DNA from: Variovorax sp. PBL-H6
GTDB lineage: Bacteria; Pseudomonadota; Gammaproteobacteria; Burkholderiales; Burkholderiaceae_C
Assembly (NCBI RefSeq): GCF_901827155.1
Contig: NZ_LR594659.1
Span: 3,782,001 to 3,846,000, forward strand
DNA: 64,000 nt
Direction: 5' to 3'
A model generated the notes under the pieces. It saw only the letters and a program-made list of their open reading frames with translations. It was not told the DNA's origin and did no database searches. Positions 31,238 to 41,553 of this stretch are shown here, in pieces. Position 1 is the first letter of the stretch. Each line of letters opens with the position of its first letter. Both the position numbers and the translations under genes were made by a program.

Positions 31238-32296
31238 TCAATCGGCGTGCGGCTGCGAAGGGACATCCCGCACCACCGCTGCATGGTTGCGGCCGGAGAC
31301 GATCCGCAGTTGCAGGCCGGCGTCGACCTGCGCGGCCGCATGCGCGGCCTTCACCAACGCGTCGGCCTGGGCCTGGGAGGGGAGGATGGCGAAGCCCGTG
31401 GGACCCCATGAGCTTTGACCGATGGCGGCCTGCGGTCCGGGCTGGCCGCCGCGGTCCGCATCGGCGATCCACTGCATCAGCCGGCCGACCGCGGGGCTGG
31501 TGAAGGCGCCGCCCTGGGCCGGTCCGAAATGCTGGCCGAGCAGCTCCTGCATCCGGTTGATGCCTTCGGCGAAGGGCGCGAACTCGGCACTCGCCGCGGC
31601 AGGCAGGATGCGCATCAGGACCTGGTGGCAGATGTCGGCGGCGCCGGCCCGCGGCAAGGGCGGCAAGACGGCGATCGCCTTCTTCTCGTCGCCGCCCGAA
31701 AGCCCGCGGTGCGAGGGGTCCTGGACCAGGACGATGCGCCAGGCCCGCGGGAACTCGACGCGCGACAGCAGCGGCGCGGGCAGGCCGTCCCTGCCCGGCC
31801 CTCCGTCGACGAGCAGGCCGCCGGCGTCGAATCCGGCGATACCGACCCCCGAGCGAAGGCCGCGGCCGAGCCAATGCGCCAGGGTGGCGGTGCTCAGCCC
31901 CAGACCGTGCCATTGGTCGAAAGCCCGGCCGATGGCGCACGCGAGTTGCGTGCCGGAGCCGAACCCCGCGTGCGACGGGAGCACCTGCAGCAGCCGCAGG
32001 CACAGCGGCGCGTGACGGCCGCTGCGCTGGCGCAGCAGCCGCAGGAAGGCGCCGGCGCGCTCGAGTTCTGCGCGTTCGGTCGGCGTGTCGCCGCTCATGC
32101 AGTCCGATTCCGCCGCCGTCAACTCGACCTCGGTCGTGAAACCGTCGATGACCAAGCCCAGGCTGCCGAATGGCCGGCCCAGCGAACCCGACGGATCAAG
32201 GAAGCCCAGGTGCAGGCGCCCCGGCGCGCCGACGCGCACGGTGCGTACAGCCAGGTTGCGCCGGGAAGCGAGTGCTGCGGTTGCGGGTGGATTCAT
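31238..32296 (-). CDS. mptG: Beta-ribofuranosylaminobenzene 5'-phosphate synthase MptG
   Basis: 352 residues from MNPPATAALASRRNLAVRT. GHMP-kinase-like features include VGAPGRLHLGFLDPSGS and LPSHAGFGSGTQLACAIGRA. MptG joins 4-aminobenzoate to phosphoribosyl diphosphate with loss of CO2, the committed step of H4MPT synthesis, and so uses the product of pabBC in this window. It is the first gene of the mptG-mtdB-ATPgrasp-mch-mptN-citG-fae operon. The 218 bp upstream, shared with the divergent SDR gene, must hold its promoter. Confidence 0.92.
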   Translation of the reverse strand: MNPPATAALASRRNLAVRTVRVGAPGRLHLGFLDPSGSLGRPFGSLGLVIDGFTTEVELTAAESDCMSGDTPTERAELERAGAFLRLLRQRSGRHAPLCLRLLQVLPSHAGFGSGTQLACAIGRAFDQWHGLGLSTATLAHWLGRGLRSGVGIAGFDAGGLLVDGGPGRDGLPAPLLSRVEFPRAWRIVLVQDPSHRGLSGGDEKKAIAVLPPLPRAGAADICHQVLMRILPAAASAEFAPFAEGINRMQELLGQHFGPAQGGAFTSPAVGRLMQWIADADRGGQPGPQAAIGQSSWGPTGFAILPSQAQADALVKAAHAAAQVDAGLQLRIVSGRNHAAVVRDVPSQPHAD

Positions 32297-32514
32297 GAAG
32301 GGCGATGGCGACAGGCAAGCCGGGACAGCCTCGTCATAGCAAGGGTCGTTCCTCCGGCGTTCCACAAGGGCCGAACCGTGCGTCGGCGCCGCGCCTGCGC
32401 CTTCGATGTGCCAGGACCGGAACAATGTGTCACAGCGCGGCCGGGCGCCGCACGGATCGGCGGGAGGTGCCTACACTTGCCCGTTCTTCCCCCACATCCC
32501 TGGAGACACAAGAA

Positions 32515-33276
32515 ATGCGCGTCAAGGACAAATCCATCATCGTGACCGGCGCCGGCGGCGGCATCGGCGAAGGCATCGCCAAGCGCCTCGCGGCAGAAGG
32601 GGCGCAGGTCATCGTGAACGACATCAACGCCGCGCTCGGCGAACAGGTCGTCGAGGCCATCCAGCGCGCGGGCGGCAAGGCTTCCTTCTTCGCCGCCGAC
32701 GTCACGAAGGCGGCCGAGGTCCAGGCCCTGGTCGCCGCCGCCGTGCAGCGCCACGGCAAGCTCGACGTGATGGTCAACAACGCCGGTTGGACCCACCGCA
32801 ACCGCCCGGCCCTCGAAGTCGGCGAGGACGAGTTCGACCGCTGCTATGCGGTCAATGTGAAGAGCATCTATCTTTCCACCATCCATGCGGTGCCGGCCTT
32901 CCGCGCCAATGGCGGCGGCGCCTTCATCAACATCGCGTCGACAGCCGGCGTGCGTCCGCGTCCGGGCCTGACCTGGTACAACGGCTCGAAGGGCGCGGTG
33001 ATCACCACCAGCAAGTCGCTGGCCGCGGAGTTCGGGCCGGACAACATCCGCGTCAACTGCATCAACCCCGTCTTCAACCCCGACACCGGCCTCGCGGCCG
33101 AGTTCGCCGGCGGGCCGATCACCGAGGAGCGCAAGGCCAAGTTCCTCGCCACCATTCCGCTCGGCCGCTTCTCGACCGCGCTCGACGTCGCGAACGCGGC
33201 GCTGTACCTGGCCAGCGACGAGGCCGCCTTCATCAGCGGCGTGTGCATCGAGGTGGACGGCGCGCGCTGCGTGTAG
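32515..33276 (+). CDS. Short-chain dehydrogenase/reductase (SDR), classical type
   Basis: 253 residues. [15 protein letters not shown] is the NAD(P) loop. [11 protein letters not shown] and [22 protein letters not shown] carry the Ser-Tyr-Lys catalytic set, and the C-terminus ends [21 protein letters not shown] site lies 7-8 nt before the ATG. Many classical SDRs oxidise sugars, polyols or hydroxy acids; the substrate cannot be read here. It is divergent from mptG and alone in its direction before moaA. Confidence 0.9.
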   Translation: MRVKDKSIIVTGAGGGIGEGIAKRLAAEGAQVIVNDINAALGEQVVEAIQRAGGKASFFAADVTKAAEVQALVAAAVQRHGKLDVMVNNAGWTHRNRPALEVGEDEFDRCYAVNVKSIYLSTIHAVPAFRANGGGAFINIASTAGVRPRPGLTWYNGSKGAVITTSKSLAAEFGPDNIRVNCINPVFNPDTGLAAEFAGGPITEERKAKFLATIPLGRFSTALDVANAALYLASDEAAFISGVCIEVDGARCV

Positions 33277-33293
33277 GCCCGGTGACGGGAACG

Positions 33294-33335
33294 GATGTCC
33301 CCTTCTCGATGTCCCTTTCCGGATGTCCGCTTTCG
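33294..33335 (+). repeat. Three tandem 14-bp units with a GATGTCC core, upstream of moaA
   Basis: GATGTCC recurs at 33294, 33308 and 33322 with an exact 14-bp period, and the intervening bases are similar pyrimidine-rich stretches. The array lies just after the SDR gene and about 65-100 nt before the moaA ATG (33398). It could be an iterated protein-binding site or part of a leader. It does not look like the long Moco riboswitch. Confidence 0.55.
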
Positions 33336-33397
33336 GCAAGCCCCTATTTCGCCTGGAGGGGCGCCAGACCCGGCAATGGGGTAAATTGCCTTTCGCC

Positions 33398-34522
33398 ATG
33401 AGCAGCAAGCACATCGTCCCCGTCTCCCAGATCGGCCGCGCCCGCCGCGACGCCGCGCTGCCCGAGCACGCGGTGGCCGCGAGCGGCGTGCTGCTCGACC
33501 GGCTCGCGCGTCCGCTCACCGACCTGCGCATCAGCGTCACCGACCGCTGCAATTTCCGCTGCAGCTACTGCATGCCCAAGGAAGTGTTCGACAAGGACTA
33601 CCAGTACCTGCCGCACGGCGCGCTGCTGAGCTTCGAAGAAATCACACGGCTGGCGCGCATCTTTGCCACGCACGGCGTGCGCAAGATCCGGCTCACGGGC
33701 GGCGAGCCGCTGCTGCGCAAGAACCTCGAACTGCTTGTCGAGCAGTTGGCGGCAATCCGCACGCCCGAAGGCAAGCCGCTGGACCTCACGTTGACGACCA
33801 ACGGCTCCCTCCTGGCCCGCAAGGCCGCTGCGCTCAAGGCGGCCGGCCTGCAGCGCGTCACCGTCAGTCTCGACGGCCTCGACGACACCGTGTTTCGCCG
33901 CATGAACGACGTCGACTTTCCGGTGGCCCAGGTGCTCGCGGGCATCGATGCGGCGCACGCGGCCGGCCTCGGGCCGATCAAGGTCAACATGGTGGTCAAG
34001 CGCGGCACCAACGAGCAGGAGATCCTCCCGATGGCGCGGCGCTTCCGCGGCACCGGCGTGGTGCTGCGCTTCATCGAGTACATGGATGTCGGCGCCACCA
34101 ACGGCTGGCGCATGGACGAGGTGCTGCCCTCGGCCGAGGTGCTGCAGCGCGTCGCCGAAGCGTTCCCCTTGGTGCCGCTCGAGGCCACGGCCCCCGGCGA
34201 GACCGCCGAGCGCTGGGCCTACCGCGACGGCGGCGGCGAAATCGGCGTGATCAGCAGCGTGACGCAGGCCTTCTGCCACGACTGCACCCGCGCGCGCCTG
34301 TCGACCGAGGGCAAGCTCTACCTCTGCCTGTTCGCGACCAGCGGCCACGACCTGCGGCCACTGCTGCGCGGCGATGCCGACGATGCGCGGATCACCTCTG
34401 CCATCGGCCACATCTGGCAGGGCCGTGCCGACCGCTACTCCGAACTGCGCGCGCTGCGCGGCCCCGATGCGGAGGCGGCCAGCGGCGCCCGCCGTGTCGA
34501 GATGAGCTACATCGGCGGATGA
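33398..34522 (+). CDS. moaA: GTP 3',8-cyclase MoaA
   Basis: 374 residues from [17 protein letters not shown]. The radical SAM motif is CNFRCSYC, preceded by [24 protein letters not shown] follows and a C-terminal second cluster lies in [21 protein letters not shown], and the protein ends YIGG as MoaA should. It converts GTP to 3',8-cyclo-H2GTP, the first step of molybdenum cofactor synthesis. About 45 N-terminal residues before the conserved core are variable. Its stop overlaps mobA (ATGA). Confidence 0.96.
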   Translation: MSSKHIVPVSQIGRARRDAALPEHAVAASGVLLDRLARPLTDLRISVTDRCNFRCSYCMPKEVFDKDYQYLPHGALLSFEEITRLARIFATHGVRKIRLTGGEPLLRKNLELLVEQLAAIRTPEGKPLDLTLTTNGSLLARKAAALKAAGLQRVTVSLDGLDDTVFRRMNDVDFPVAQVLAGIDAAHAAGLGPIKVNMVVKRGTNEQEILPMARRFRGTGVVLRFIEYMDVGATNGWRMDEVLPSAEVLQRVAEAFPLVPLEATAPGETAERWAYRDGGGEIGVISSVTQAFCHDCTRARLSTEGKLYLCLFATSGHDLRPLLRGDADDARITSAIGHIWQGRADRYSELRALRGPDAEAASGARRVEMSYIGG

Positions 34523-35169
34523 ACGACGCGACCACCATCGCCACCGGCGAGATCACCGGCCTGGTCCTCGCCGGCGGCCGCGGCTCGCGCATGGGCGGCA
34601 TCGACAAGGGCCTGCAGAACTTCGACGGCACGCCGCTTGCGCTGCACGCGCTGATGCGGCTGCAGTCGCAGGTCGGCGAGCTGATGATCAATGCCAACCG
34701 CAACATCGCGGCCTACGAATCCTTCGGCGTGCCGGTCTGGCCCGATGGCCTCGCGGACTATGCGGGGCCGCTGGCGGGCTTCCTGACCGGGCTGGAGCGC
34801 TGCGAGACGCCCTACCTGCTCACCGTGCCCTGCGACACCCCGCTGTTCCCCCTCGACCTTGCCGCCCGCCTCGGCGAGGCGCTGCTGGCGCACGACGCCG
34901 AGATCGCGATGGTCAACGCCCCCGAGGCCGCGGCCGAAGCGGACGGCGCCTCGGCCCTGCGGCCCCAGCCGGTGTTCTGCCTGCTGCGCGCCACCCTGCT
35001 CGAAAGCCTGGTGCGCTTCACGCAGGGGGGCGGCCGCAAGATCGACCGCTGGACCGCGCAGCATCGCACGGCGCTGGTCCCCTTCGACCGGCCGGGCGAT
35101 GCACCCGGTGCCTTCTTCAACGCCAACACGCTGGCCGAGCTGCACGCGCTCGAAGGCCAGCGACGCTGA
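34519..35169 (+). CDS. mobA: Molybdenum cofactor guanylyltransferase MobA
   Basis: 216 residues. [19 protein letters not shown] is the nucleotidyltransferase signature, [17 protein letters not shown] and [14 protein letters not shown] follow, and the C-terminus carries FNANTLAEL. MobA attaches GMP to molybdopterin to make the bis-MGD cofactor of enzymes such as formate dehydrogenase. It is translationally coupled to moaA and followed 13 nt later by moeA. Confidence 0.95.
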   Translation: MNDATTIATGEITGLVLAGGRGSRMGGIDKGLQNFDGTPLALHALMRLQSQVGELMINANRNIAAYESFGVPVWPDGLADYAGPLAGFLTGLERCETPYLLTVPCDTPLFPLDLAARLGEALLAHDAEIAMVNAPEAAAEADGASALRPQPVFCLLRATLLESLVRFTQGGGRKIDRWTAQHRTALVPFDRPGDAPGAFFNANTLAELHALEGQRR

Positions 35170-35182
35170 GCCTCTACCTCTC

Positions 35183-36496
<1,314 letters not shown>

Positions 36497-36527
36497 GATC
36501 GCGGCCTCACCCGCGCAGGAGACGCGC

Positions 36528-37031
36528 ATGCTCGCAGCCAGAATCGAGTTGATGCAGCAGATGCCGATCTTCGGCGCCATCGACGCCGAGGCCATCGAGT
36601 TCCTGCTCGAGCCCGCACCGGTGGTCGAGGTCGCGGGGGGCAGCTACTTCTGCCACGAGGGCGACATGGCCGACGGCATGTACGTGCTGGAGCGCGGCCG
36701 CGTGACCGTATCGAAGAGCTGGGAAGACCAGCGCCTGCTGCTGCGCCGGCTCGGGCCGGGCGACTGCTTCGGCGAGATGGCGCTGTTGGACCTGTTCCCG
36801 CGCAGTGCGTCGATACGCGCCGACGAGGACTGCAGCGCCATCCGGATCACCTCCGACAACCTGCTGCGCCTGTTCGAGCACGATGCCGTGCAGTTCGCTC
36901 TGATCCAGATGAACATCGGCCGCGAGATCAGCCGCCGCCTGCGCCACACCGACGAGCTGCTGTTCCGTGCGCGCATGGGCGAGGTGCTGGAGGCGCCGGA
37001 GCGCCTCGTCACGCGGCCGGCCGAGCTCTAG
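36528..37031 (+). CDS. Stand-alone cyclic-nucleotide-binding-domain protein
   Basis: 167 residues, one cNMP-binding beta-barrel: [20 protein letters not shown], then [21 protein letters not shown], which has the conserved Gly-Glu and the R-S-A-S phosphate cassette. A short helical tail follows. No helix-turn-helix is present, so it is not a Crp/Fnr activator. It could act as a sensor or adaptor subunit. It starts 31 nt after moeA, and its stop shares the palindromic CTAG with the convergent rnhA stop. Confidence 0.85.
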   Translation: MLAARIELMQQMPIFGAIDAEAIEFLLEPAPVVEVAGGSYFCHEGDMADGMYVLERGRVTVSKSWEDQRLLLRRLGPGDCFGEMALLDLFPRSASIRADEDCSAIRITSDNLLRLFEHDAVQFALIQMNIGREISRRLRHTDELLFRARMGEVLEAPERLVTRPAEL

Positions 37032-37477
37032 ATCCGCCCCAGCGCCCGCTCCACGCCCTTGTTGGCCAGCATATCGGCGCGCTCGTTGCCCACGTCGCCC
37101 GAGTGCCCTCGCACCCAGCGCCATTCGATCTGGTGGCCGCCTTCGGCCACCAGCTTGTCCAGCTCCCGCCACAGCTCCGCGTTCTTCACCGGCTGTTTGG
37201 TCGAGGTCAGCCAGCCCTTGGCCTTCCAGCCGCGGATCCACTCGGTGATGCCCATGCGCACGTACTGGCTGTCGAGGTAGAGGATCACCTTGCAAGGCCG
37301 CTTGAGCGCGCGCAAGCCCTCGATCACGGCCTTGAGCTCCATGCGGTTGTTGGTGGTGTTGAGCTCGCCGCCGAAGAGCTCCTTCTCGGTCGTTGCCGAC
37401 TTGAGCCAGGCGCCCCAGCCTCCCGGGCCCGGGTTGCCCTTGCAGGCCCCGTCGGTGTAGATCTGTACTTCGGTCAA
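37028..37477 (-). CDS. rnhA: Ribonuclease HI
   Basis: 149 residues from a TTG (37475-37477) that follows AAGGAAG at about 7 nt and overlaps the upstream stop (TTGA). The next in-frame ATG would delete the catalytic [16 protein letters not shown]. Further active-site parts are [25 protein letters not shown] and [17 protein letters not shown]. It degrades RNA in RNA-DNA hybrids. The TTG start plus coupling probably keeps its level low. Confidence 0.95.
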   Translation of the reverse strand: MTEVQIYTDGACKGNPGPGGWGAWLKSATTEKELFGGELNTTNNRMELKAVIEGLRALKRPCKVILYLDSQYVRMGITEWIRGWKAKGWLTSTKQPVKNAELWRELDKLVAEGGHQIEWRWVRGHSGDVGNERADMLANKGVERALGRI

Positions 37478-38280
37478 GAACCGCTTCCTTGTCGTTGTCG
37501 TGATCGGTGATGTGGATGGTGGTGGCCCCGGTGCACCTTGCCGGCGATGGGCACCGGTGCGCTCGCGCGCTGTGCCGCGCGGCGCCAGTCCGCGGACAGC
37601 AGCCGCATGCCGCGCACCCGCTTGACCGCGACCAGGAAGTACACCGCGCCGAAGATGGGCCACCAGCGCTCGCCCAAAGTGTCGAACCAGCGGCAGCGCT
37701 CGAGCCATGCCTCGCTACGCACCGCCGGCCGATAGATGCCGAAGTCGCCCGACTCCACCTCGAAGCTCAGGAGGCGCAGCCAGTCGCGCATGCGCCGGTA
37801 GCCGATGAAGTCGCCGGAGTCGGGCAGGAACAGCTCGCCGAACCCCAGCCGGCGATACAGGTGCGCACGCCACTGGCGCATGCCCCAGAGGCTCGCCGGA
37901 TTGAGCCCGCAGATCACTACGCGGCCCTCCGGCACCAGCACGCGCTCGACCTCGCGCAGCGTGCCATGCGGGTCGTGGCTGAGCTCCAGTGCATGCGGCA
38001 GCACCACCAGGTCGAGGCTGTTGGCAGAGAACGGCAGCGCCGTGAAGTCGGTGAACAGCGCCACGCTCCTTGCGGCGGCCGCAGGGTCGTCCAGCGCCAG
38101 CCAGCGATGTGGCATGCGGTTGGTGCGCAGTCCGTCCACCTCGGCCACGCCGAGCTGCAGCGCGTGGTAGCCGAAGACGTCTGCCACGGCCAGGTCGAAG
38201 CGCGACTGTTCCCAAGCCAGCAGGTAACGACCGGGAGGGGTCTGGAACCAGTCGTGCAAACCTATAATTTGATCGCTCAT
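37474..38280 (-). CDS. Class I SAM-dependent methyltransferase
   Basis: 268 residues from [19 protein letters not shown]. It contains [23 protein letters not shown] and [20 protein letters not shown], the post-motif I to III region of the Rossmann methyltransferase fold. Motif I itself is weak. It is the usual neighbour of rnhA and gloB in betaproteobacteria; the substrate is unknown. Its start codon overlaps the divergent gloB start codon by two bases. Confidence 0.85.
   Translation of the reverse strand: MSDQIIGLHDWFQTPPGRYLLAWEQSRFDLAVADVFGYHALQLGVAEVDGLRTNRMPHRWLALDDPAAAARSVALFTDFTALPFSANSLDLVVLPHALELSHDPHGTLREVERVLVPEGRVVICGLNPASLWGMRQWRAHLYRRLGFGELFLPDSGDFIGYRRMRDWLRLLSFEVESGDFGIYRPAVRSEAWLERCRWFDTLGERWWPIFGAVYFLVAVKRVRGMRLLSADWRRAAQRASAPVPIAGKVHRGHHHPHHRSRQRQGSGS
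38263..38268 (+). promoter_or_regulatory. Consensus -10 box directly in front of gloB
   Basis: A perfect TATAAT ends 10 nt before the gloB ATG (38279), so transcription would begin at or within a few bases of the start codon, implying a leaderless mRNA. The only -35 candidate at suitable spacing (about 38241-38246) is weak. The box lies inside the 5' end of the divergent methyltransferase gene. Confidence 0.45.
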
Positions 38281-39076
38281 GAAGCTCGTTCCACTACCCG
38301 CCTTCGCTGACAACTACATCTGGATGCTGCAGGATGGGCACGACGCGATCGTGGTCGACCCGGGAGATGCCGCGCCGGTGTTCGACGCGCTCGCTCGCGG
38401 CAATCTGCAGCTGGCCGCGATTCTAGTCACGCACCATCATGCCGATCACACCGGCGGTGTCGCGGCCTTGCGAGACGCCACTGGCGCGCCGGTCTTCGGC
38501 CCTGCGCGCGAAACGATTCCCGAGCCCCTCACACGCCTGGCCCAGGGCGACCAGGCAGAGGTCATGGGCCTTCGCTTCGAGGTGATCGAGGTGCCGGGCC
38601 ACACCGCGGGCCACATCGCGTACTTCCTGCCGGCCGATGCGGCGAACACCGCTGCCGGCGCACCCGCCCCGCTGGTCTTCTGCGGCGACACGCTGTTCTC
38701 CGGCGGCTGCGGCCGGCTCTTCGAGGGCACGCCCGCGCAAATGCTCGCCTCGCTCGACGCGCTGGCCGCGCTGCCTGGCGAGACCCGCGTGTGCTGCGCC
38801 CACGAATACACACTTGCTAACCTTCGCTTCGCACACGCCGTGGAACCACGCAACGCCGCGTTGACTCAGTACACGGCGCAGTGCGAGGCACTGCGTGCGC
38901 GCGGCGAACCGACGTTGCCCTCGCAGCTCGCCACCGAACGCCAGATCAACCCCTTTCTTCGCAGCCGCGAAGCCGCTGTCCTGCAAGCAGTGCGCGCGCA
39001 TGCCCGCCTCTCCCCGCACACCGGCGAGGCCGAGGTCTTCGCCGCACTGCGCCAATGGAAAAACGACTTTCGATGA
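38279..39076 (+). CDS. gloB: Hydroxyacylglutathione hydrolase (glyoxalase II)
   Basis: 265 residues. The metal-binding THHHADHTGG lies near residues 52-61, VIEVPGHTAGHIAYF, FCGDTLFSGGCGRLFEG and CAHEYTLANLRFA complete the binuclear site, and the C-terminal domain includes NPFLRS for glutathione binding. It hydrolyses lactoylglutathione in methylglyoxal detoxification. The ATG at 38279 overlaps the divergent methyltransferase start, and its stop overlaps mltD (ATGA). Confidence 0.95.
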   Translation: MKLVPLPAFADNYIWMLQDGHDAIVVDPGDAAPVFDALARGNLQLAAILVTHHHADHTGGVAALRDATGAPVFGPARETIPEPLTRLAQGDQAEVMGLRFEVIEVPGHTAGHIAYFLPADAANTAAGAPAPLVFCGDTLFSGGCGRLFEGTPAQMLASLDALAALPGETRVCCAHEYTLANLRFAHAVEPRNAALTQYTAQCEALRARGEPTLPSQLATERQINPFLRSREAAVLQAVRAHARLSPHTGEAEVFAALRQWKNDFR

Positions 39077-40677
39077 AATTCATCCTTGCTGCCTGCCTCG
39101 CCGGCTCGCTGCTGCTCGCGGGCTGCGCGAGCCCCACCGGCACGGGCTCCTCTTCCTCGACCACCGATACCGCAGCCTCCACCGCCTCGAGCACTGCCGC
39201 GGCCCCGGTCTATCCCGGCGGAGCACTGACCCCGATCACCTCGGGCACCACCCGCTCGCGCTCCGTCGTCACGCTGGCCCCGCCCGCCGACATGTGGGAT
39301 CGCATCCGCCGCGGCTTCAAGATGCCCGACCTCGACAACGAGCTGGTGCGCGACCGCGAGCAGTGGTATGCGAGCCGGCCCGACTACATGCAGCGCATGA
39401 CAGAGCGCTCGAGCCGCTACATCTTCCACATCGTCGAGGAGCTCGAGCGCCGCGACATGCCCACCGAGCTGGCACTGCTGCCCTACATCGAGAGCGCGTT
39501 CAACCCGCAGGCCGTCTCGAGCGCGAAGGCCGCCGGCATGTGGCAGTTCATGCCCGCGACCGGCACCGACTTCGATCTCAAGCAGAACATCTTCCGCGAT
39601 GACCGGCGCGATGTCATCGCCTCGACCCGCGCGGCGCTCGACTACCTGCAAAAGCTCTACGGCATGTTCGGTGACTGGCACCTGGCACTGGCCGCCTACA
39701 ACTGGGGCGAGGGCAGCGTGAGCCGCGCCATCGCCAAGAACCAGCGCGCCGGCCTGCCGACGGGCTATGCCGACCTCAACATGCCGGCCGAGACCCGGTA
39801 CTACGTGCCCAAGCTGCAGGCGGTGAAGAACATCGTCGCCAACCCCGAGCGCTTCAACGCCGACCTGCCGATCATCGCCAACCACCCCTACTTCCAGACC
39901 GTCACGCTCAAGCGCGACCTCGACGTCGCCCTTGCCGCCAAGCTGGCGGACGTCAAGATCGAGGATTTCCGCGCCCTCAACCCCTCCGCCCACAAGCCGG
40001 TGCTGCTGGCCGCGGGCACGCCCGAGATCCTGCTGCCGTGGGACAACGCGGCCGTGTTCCAGCGCAATTTCGAGGCCTATACGCAAGGCCAGTACGCGAG
40101 CTGGACCGCCTGGACGGTGCCCTCCACGATGACTGTCTCCGACGCCGCCCAGCGCTCGGGCATGAGCGAGGCCGACCTGCGCGCGATCAACAGCGTGCCG
40201 CCGCGCATGCTGATCAAGGGCGGCTCGACACTCATCGTGCCGCGCGGCGCACGCGTGCAGGAGGACGTGCAGGCCACGGTCGCCGACACCGGCCACCTGA
40301 GCTTCCAGCCCGAGATCGTGACTCGCCGAACCACGGTCAAGGCCGGGCGCCGGGACAGCGTGGCGAGCATCGCCCGTCGATACAGGGTCAGCGCGGCCAG
40401 TGTTGCCGAATGGAACGACGTCAACACGAGCCATGTCTTCCAGCGCGGCGGGACGGTGGTGGTCTACCTGCCGGTGCGGGCTGCACGCGCCGAGCGTGTC
40501 GGCCGAGGTGTCGCCGCGCGTGACCGGCATGACAGCACGGTGGTGATGACCAGCAAGCGGGGCGGAGGCGTCGTCAAGACCAGCACGGCCAAGACCACGC
40601 CGGCCGCCCGCTCAAGCGCATCGAGCAAGATCGTGCGCGAGAAGCGCGGCGGCACGCCGTCCAAGAAGAAGCGCTAG
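39073..40677 (+). CDS. mltD: MltD-like membrane-bound lytic murein transglycosylase with LysM domains
   Basis: 534 residues. A lipoprotein signal ends in LLLAGC (Cys near 17-18). A Ser/Thr-rich linker is followed by the SLT domain (LALLPYIESAFNPQAVSSAK with the catalytic Glu, GMWQFMPATGTDF, LALAAYNWGEGSV), then LysM-like repeats (MTVSDAAQRSGMSEADLRAINSV and VASIARRYRVSAASVAEWNDV) and a Lys/Ser/Arg-rich tail. It cleaves peptidoglycan at the outer membrane. An alternative start at 39055 would add six residues. Confidence 0.93.
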   Translation: MKFILAACLAGSLLLAGCASPTGTGSSSSTTDTAASTASSTAAAPVYPGGALTPITSGTTRSRSVVTLAPPADMWDRIRRGFKMPDLDNELVRDREQWYASRPDYMQRMTERSSRYIFHIVEELERRDMPTELALLPYIESAFNPQAVSSAKAAGMWQFMPATGTDFDLKQNIFRDDRRDVIASTRAALDYLQKLYGMFGDWHLALAAYNWGEGSVSRAIAKNQRAGLPTGYADLNMPAETRYYVPKLQAVKNIVANPERFNADLPIIANHPYFQTVTLKRDLDVALAAKLADVKIEDFRALNPSAHKPVLLAAGTPEILLPWDNAAVFQRNFEAYTQGQYASWTAWTVPSTMTVSDAAQRSGMSEADLRAINSVPPRMLIKGGSTLIVPRGARVQEDVQATVADTGHLSFQPEIVTRRTTVKAGRRDSVASIARRYRVSAASVAEWNDVNTSHVFQRGGTVVVYLPVRAARAERVGRGVAARDRHDSTVVMTSKRGGGVVKTSTAKTTPAARSSASSKIVREKRGGTPSKKKR

Positions 40678-40682
40678 CCGGG

Positions 40683-40705
40683 TGCGGCGGGCAGGCAGCG
40701 CCGCA
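40683..40705. terminator. Possible hairpin between convergent mltD and ABC permease genes
   Basis: TGCGGCG (40683-40689) and CGCCGCA (40699-40705) can form a 7-bp GC stem with a 9-nt loop, in the 42-bp gap between convergent stops. No U-run follows in either direction, so intrinsic termination is doubtful. Confidence 0.3.
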
Positions 40706-40719
40706 ACCTTGCGAGGCCC

Positions 40720-41553
40720 TCAGAGCTTCTCGGTCTCCCCGCTCTTCGGCTGCCATTTCATGAGCCTGCGCTCGATGAGGCCCACCAGCCCATCGAGCAC
40801 CAGCGCGAAGGCGGTGAGCACCACGATCCCGGCGAACACCGTGTCGACATCGAAGGTGCCTTCGGCCTGCAGGATCAGGTAGCCCACGCCGCGCGCCGAG
40901 CCCAGGTATTCGCCCACCACGGCGCCGACGAAGGCCAGCCCCACGGAGGTATGCAGGCTGGAGAAGACCCAGCTCGTTGCGCTCGGCAGATAGACGGTGC
41001 GCAACAACTGCCTCCGGCTGGCACCCAGCATGCGCGCGTTGGCCAGCACCACCGGGCTGACCTCGCGCACGCCCTGGTAGACATTGAAGAACACGATGAA
41101 GAACACCAGCGTGACCGCCAGCGCCACCTTGCTCCAGATGCCCAGGCCGAACCACAGGGCGAAGATGGGGGCCAGGATCACGCGCGGCATCGAGTTCGCG
41201 GCCTTGATATAGGGGTCGAGGATCAGGCTCGCAATGGGCGCCAGCGCAAGCCACAGTCCGCAGGCCAGGCCAAGCAGGGTGCCGATGCCGAAAGCCAGCA
41301 CGGTCTCGAGCAGCGTCACGCCGAGATGCTGGTAGATGTCGGCGCGGCCGGACAGGCCATCGGGAAAGAGTCCGTTCGGCGCGATGTCGATGGGCAGGAA
41401 CCAGCTCCAGATCCGGCCTGCCACCTTGACCGGCTCACCGAGGAAGAAGGCGACCTTCGTGTCGCGCGACACCAGGTGCCACAGCACCAGCAGCACGACC
41501 AGCAGCGCAAGCTGCCAAGCGCGCGCATTGCCTTCGTTCGGCCGCAGCCTCAT
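40720..41553 (-). CDS. ABC importer permease, SsuC/TauC-like
   Basis: 277 residues from MRLRPNEGNARAWQLAL. It has about six TM segments and the binding-protein-dependent permease loop (NVYQGVREVSPVVLANARMLGASRRQLLRTVYLP). SSLHTSVGLAFVGAVVGEYLGS is typical of nitrate/sulfonate/taurine-type permeases. Its ATG shares a base with the stop of the ATPase gene (TGATG). The substrate is not determined; sulfonates, pyrimidine precursors or aromatic acids are all known for this class. Confidence 0.9.
   Translation of the reverse strand: MRLRPNEGNARAWQLALLVVLLVLWHLVSRDTKVAFFLGEPVKVAGRIWSWFLPIDIAPNGLFPDGLSGRADIYQHLGVTLLETVLAFGIGTLLGLACGLWLALAPIASLILDPYIKAANSMPRVILAPIFALWFGLGIWSKVALAVTLVFFIVFFNVYQGVREVSPVVLANARMLGASRRQLLRTVYLPSATSWVFSSLHTSVGLAFVGAVVGEYLGSARGVGYLILQAEGTFDVDTVFAGIVVLTAFALVLDGLVGLIERRLMKWQPKSGETEKL

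Noticed and set aside
33277..33397. Moco riboswitch upstream of moaA
   Set aside because: The leader is about 120 nt and lacks the long conserved stems of the Moco motif; only the 14-bp repeats stand out.
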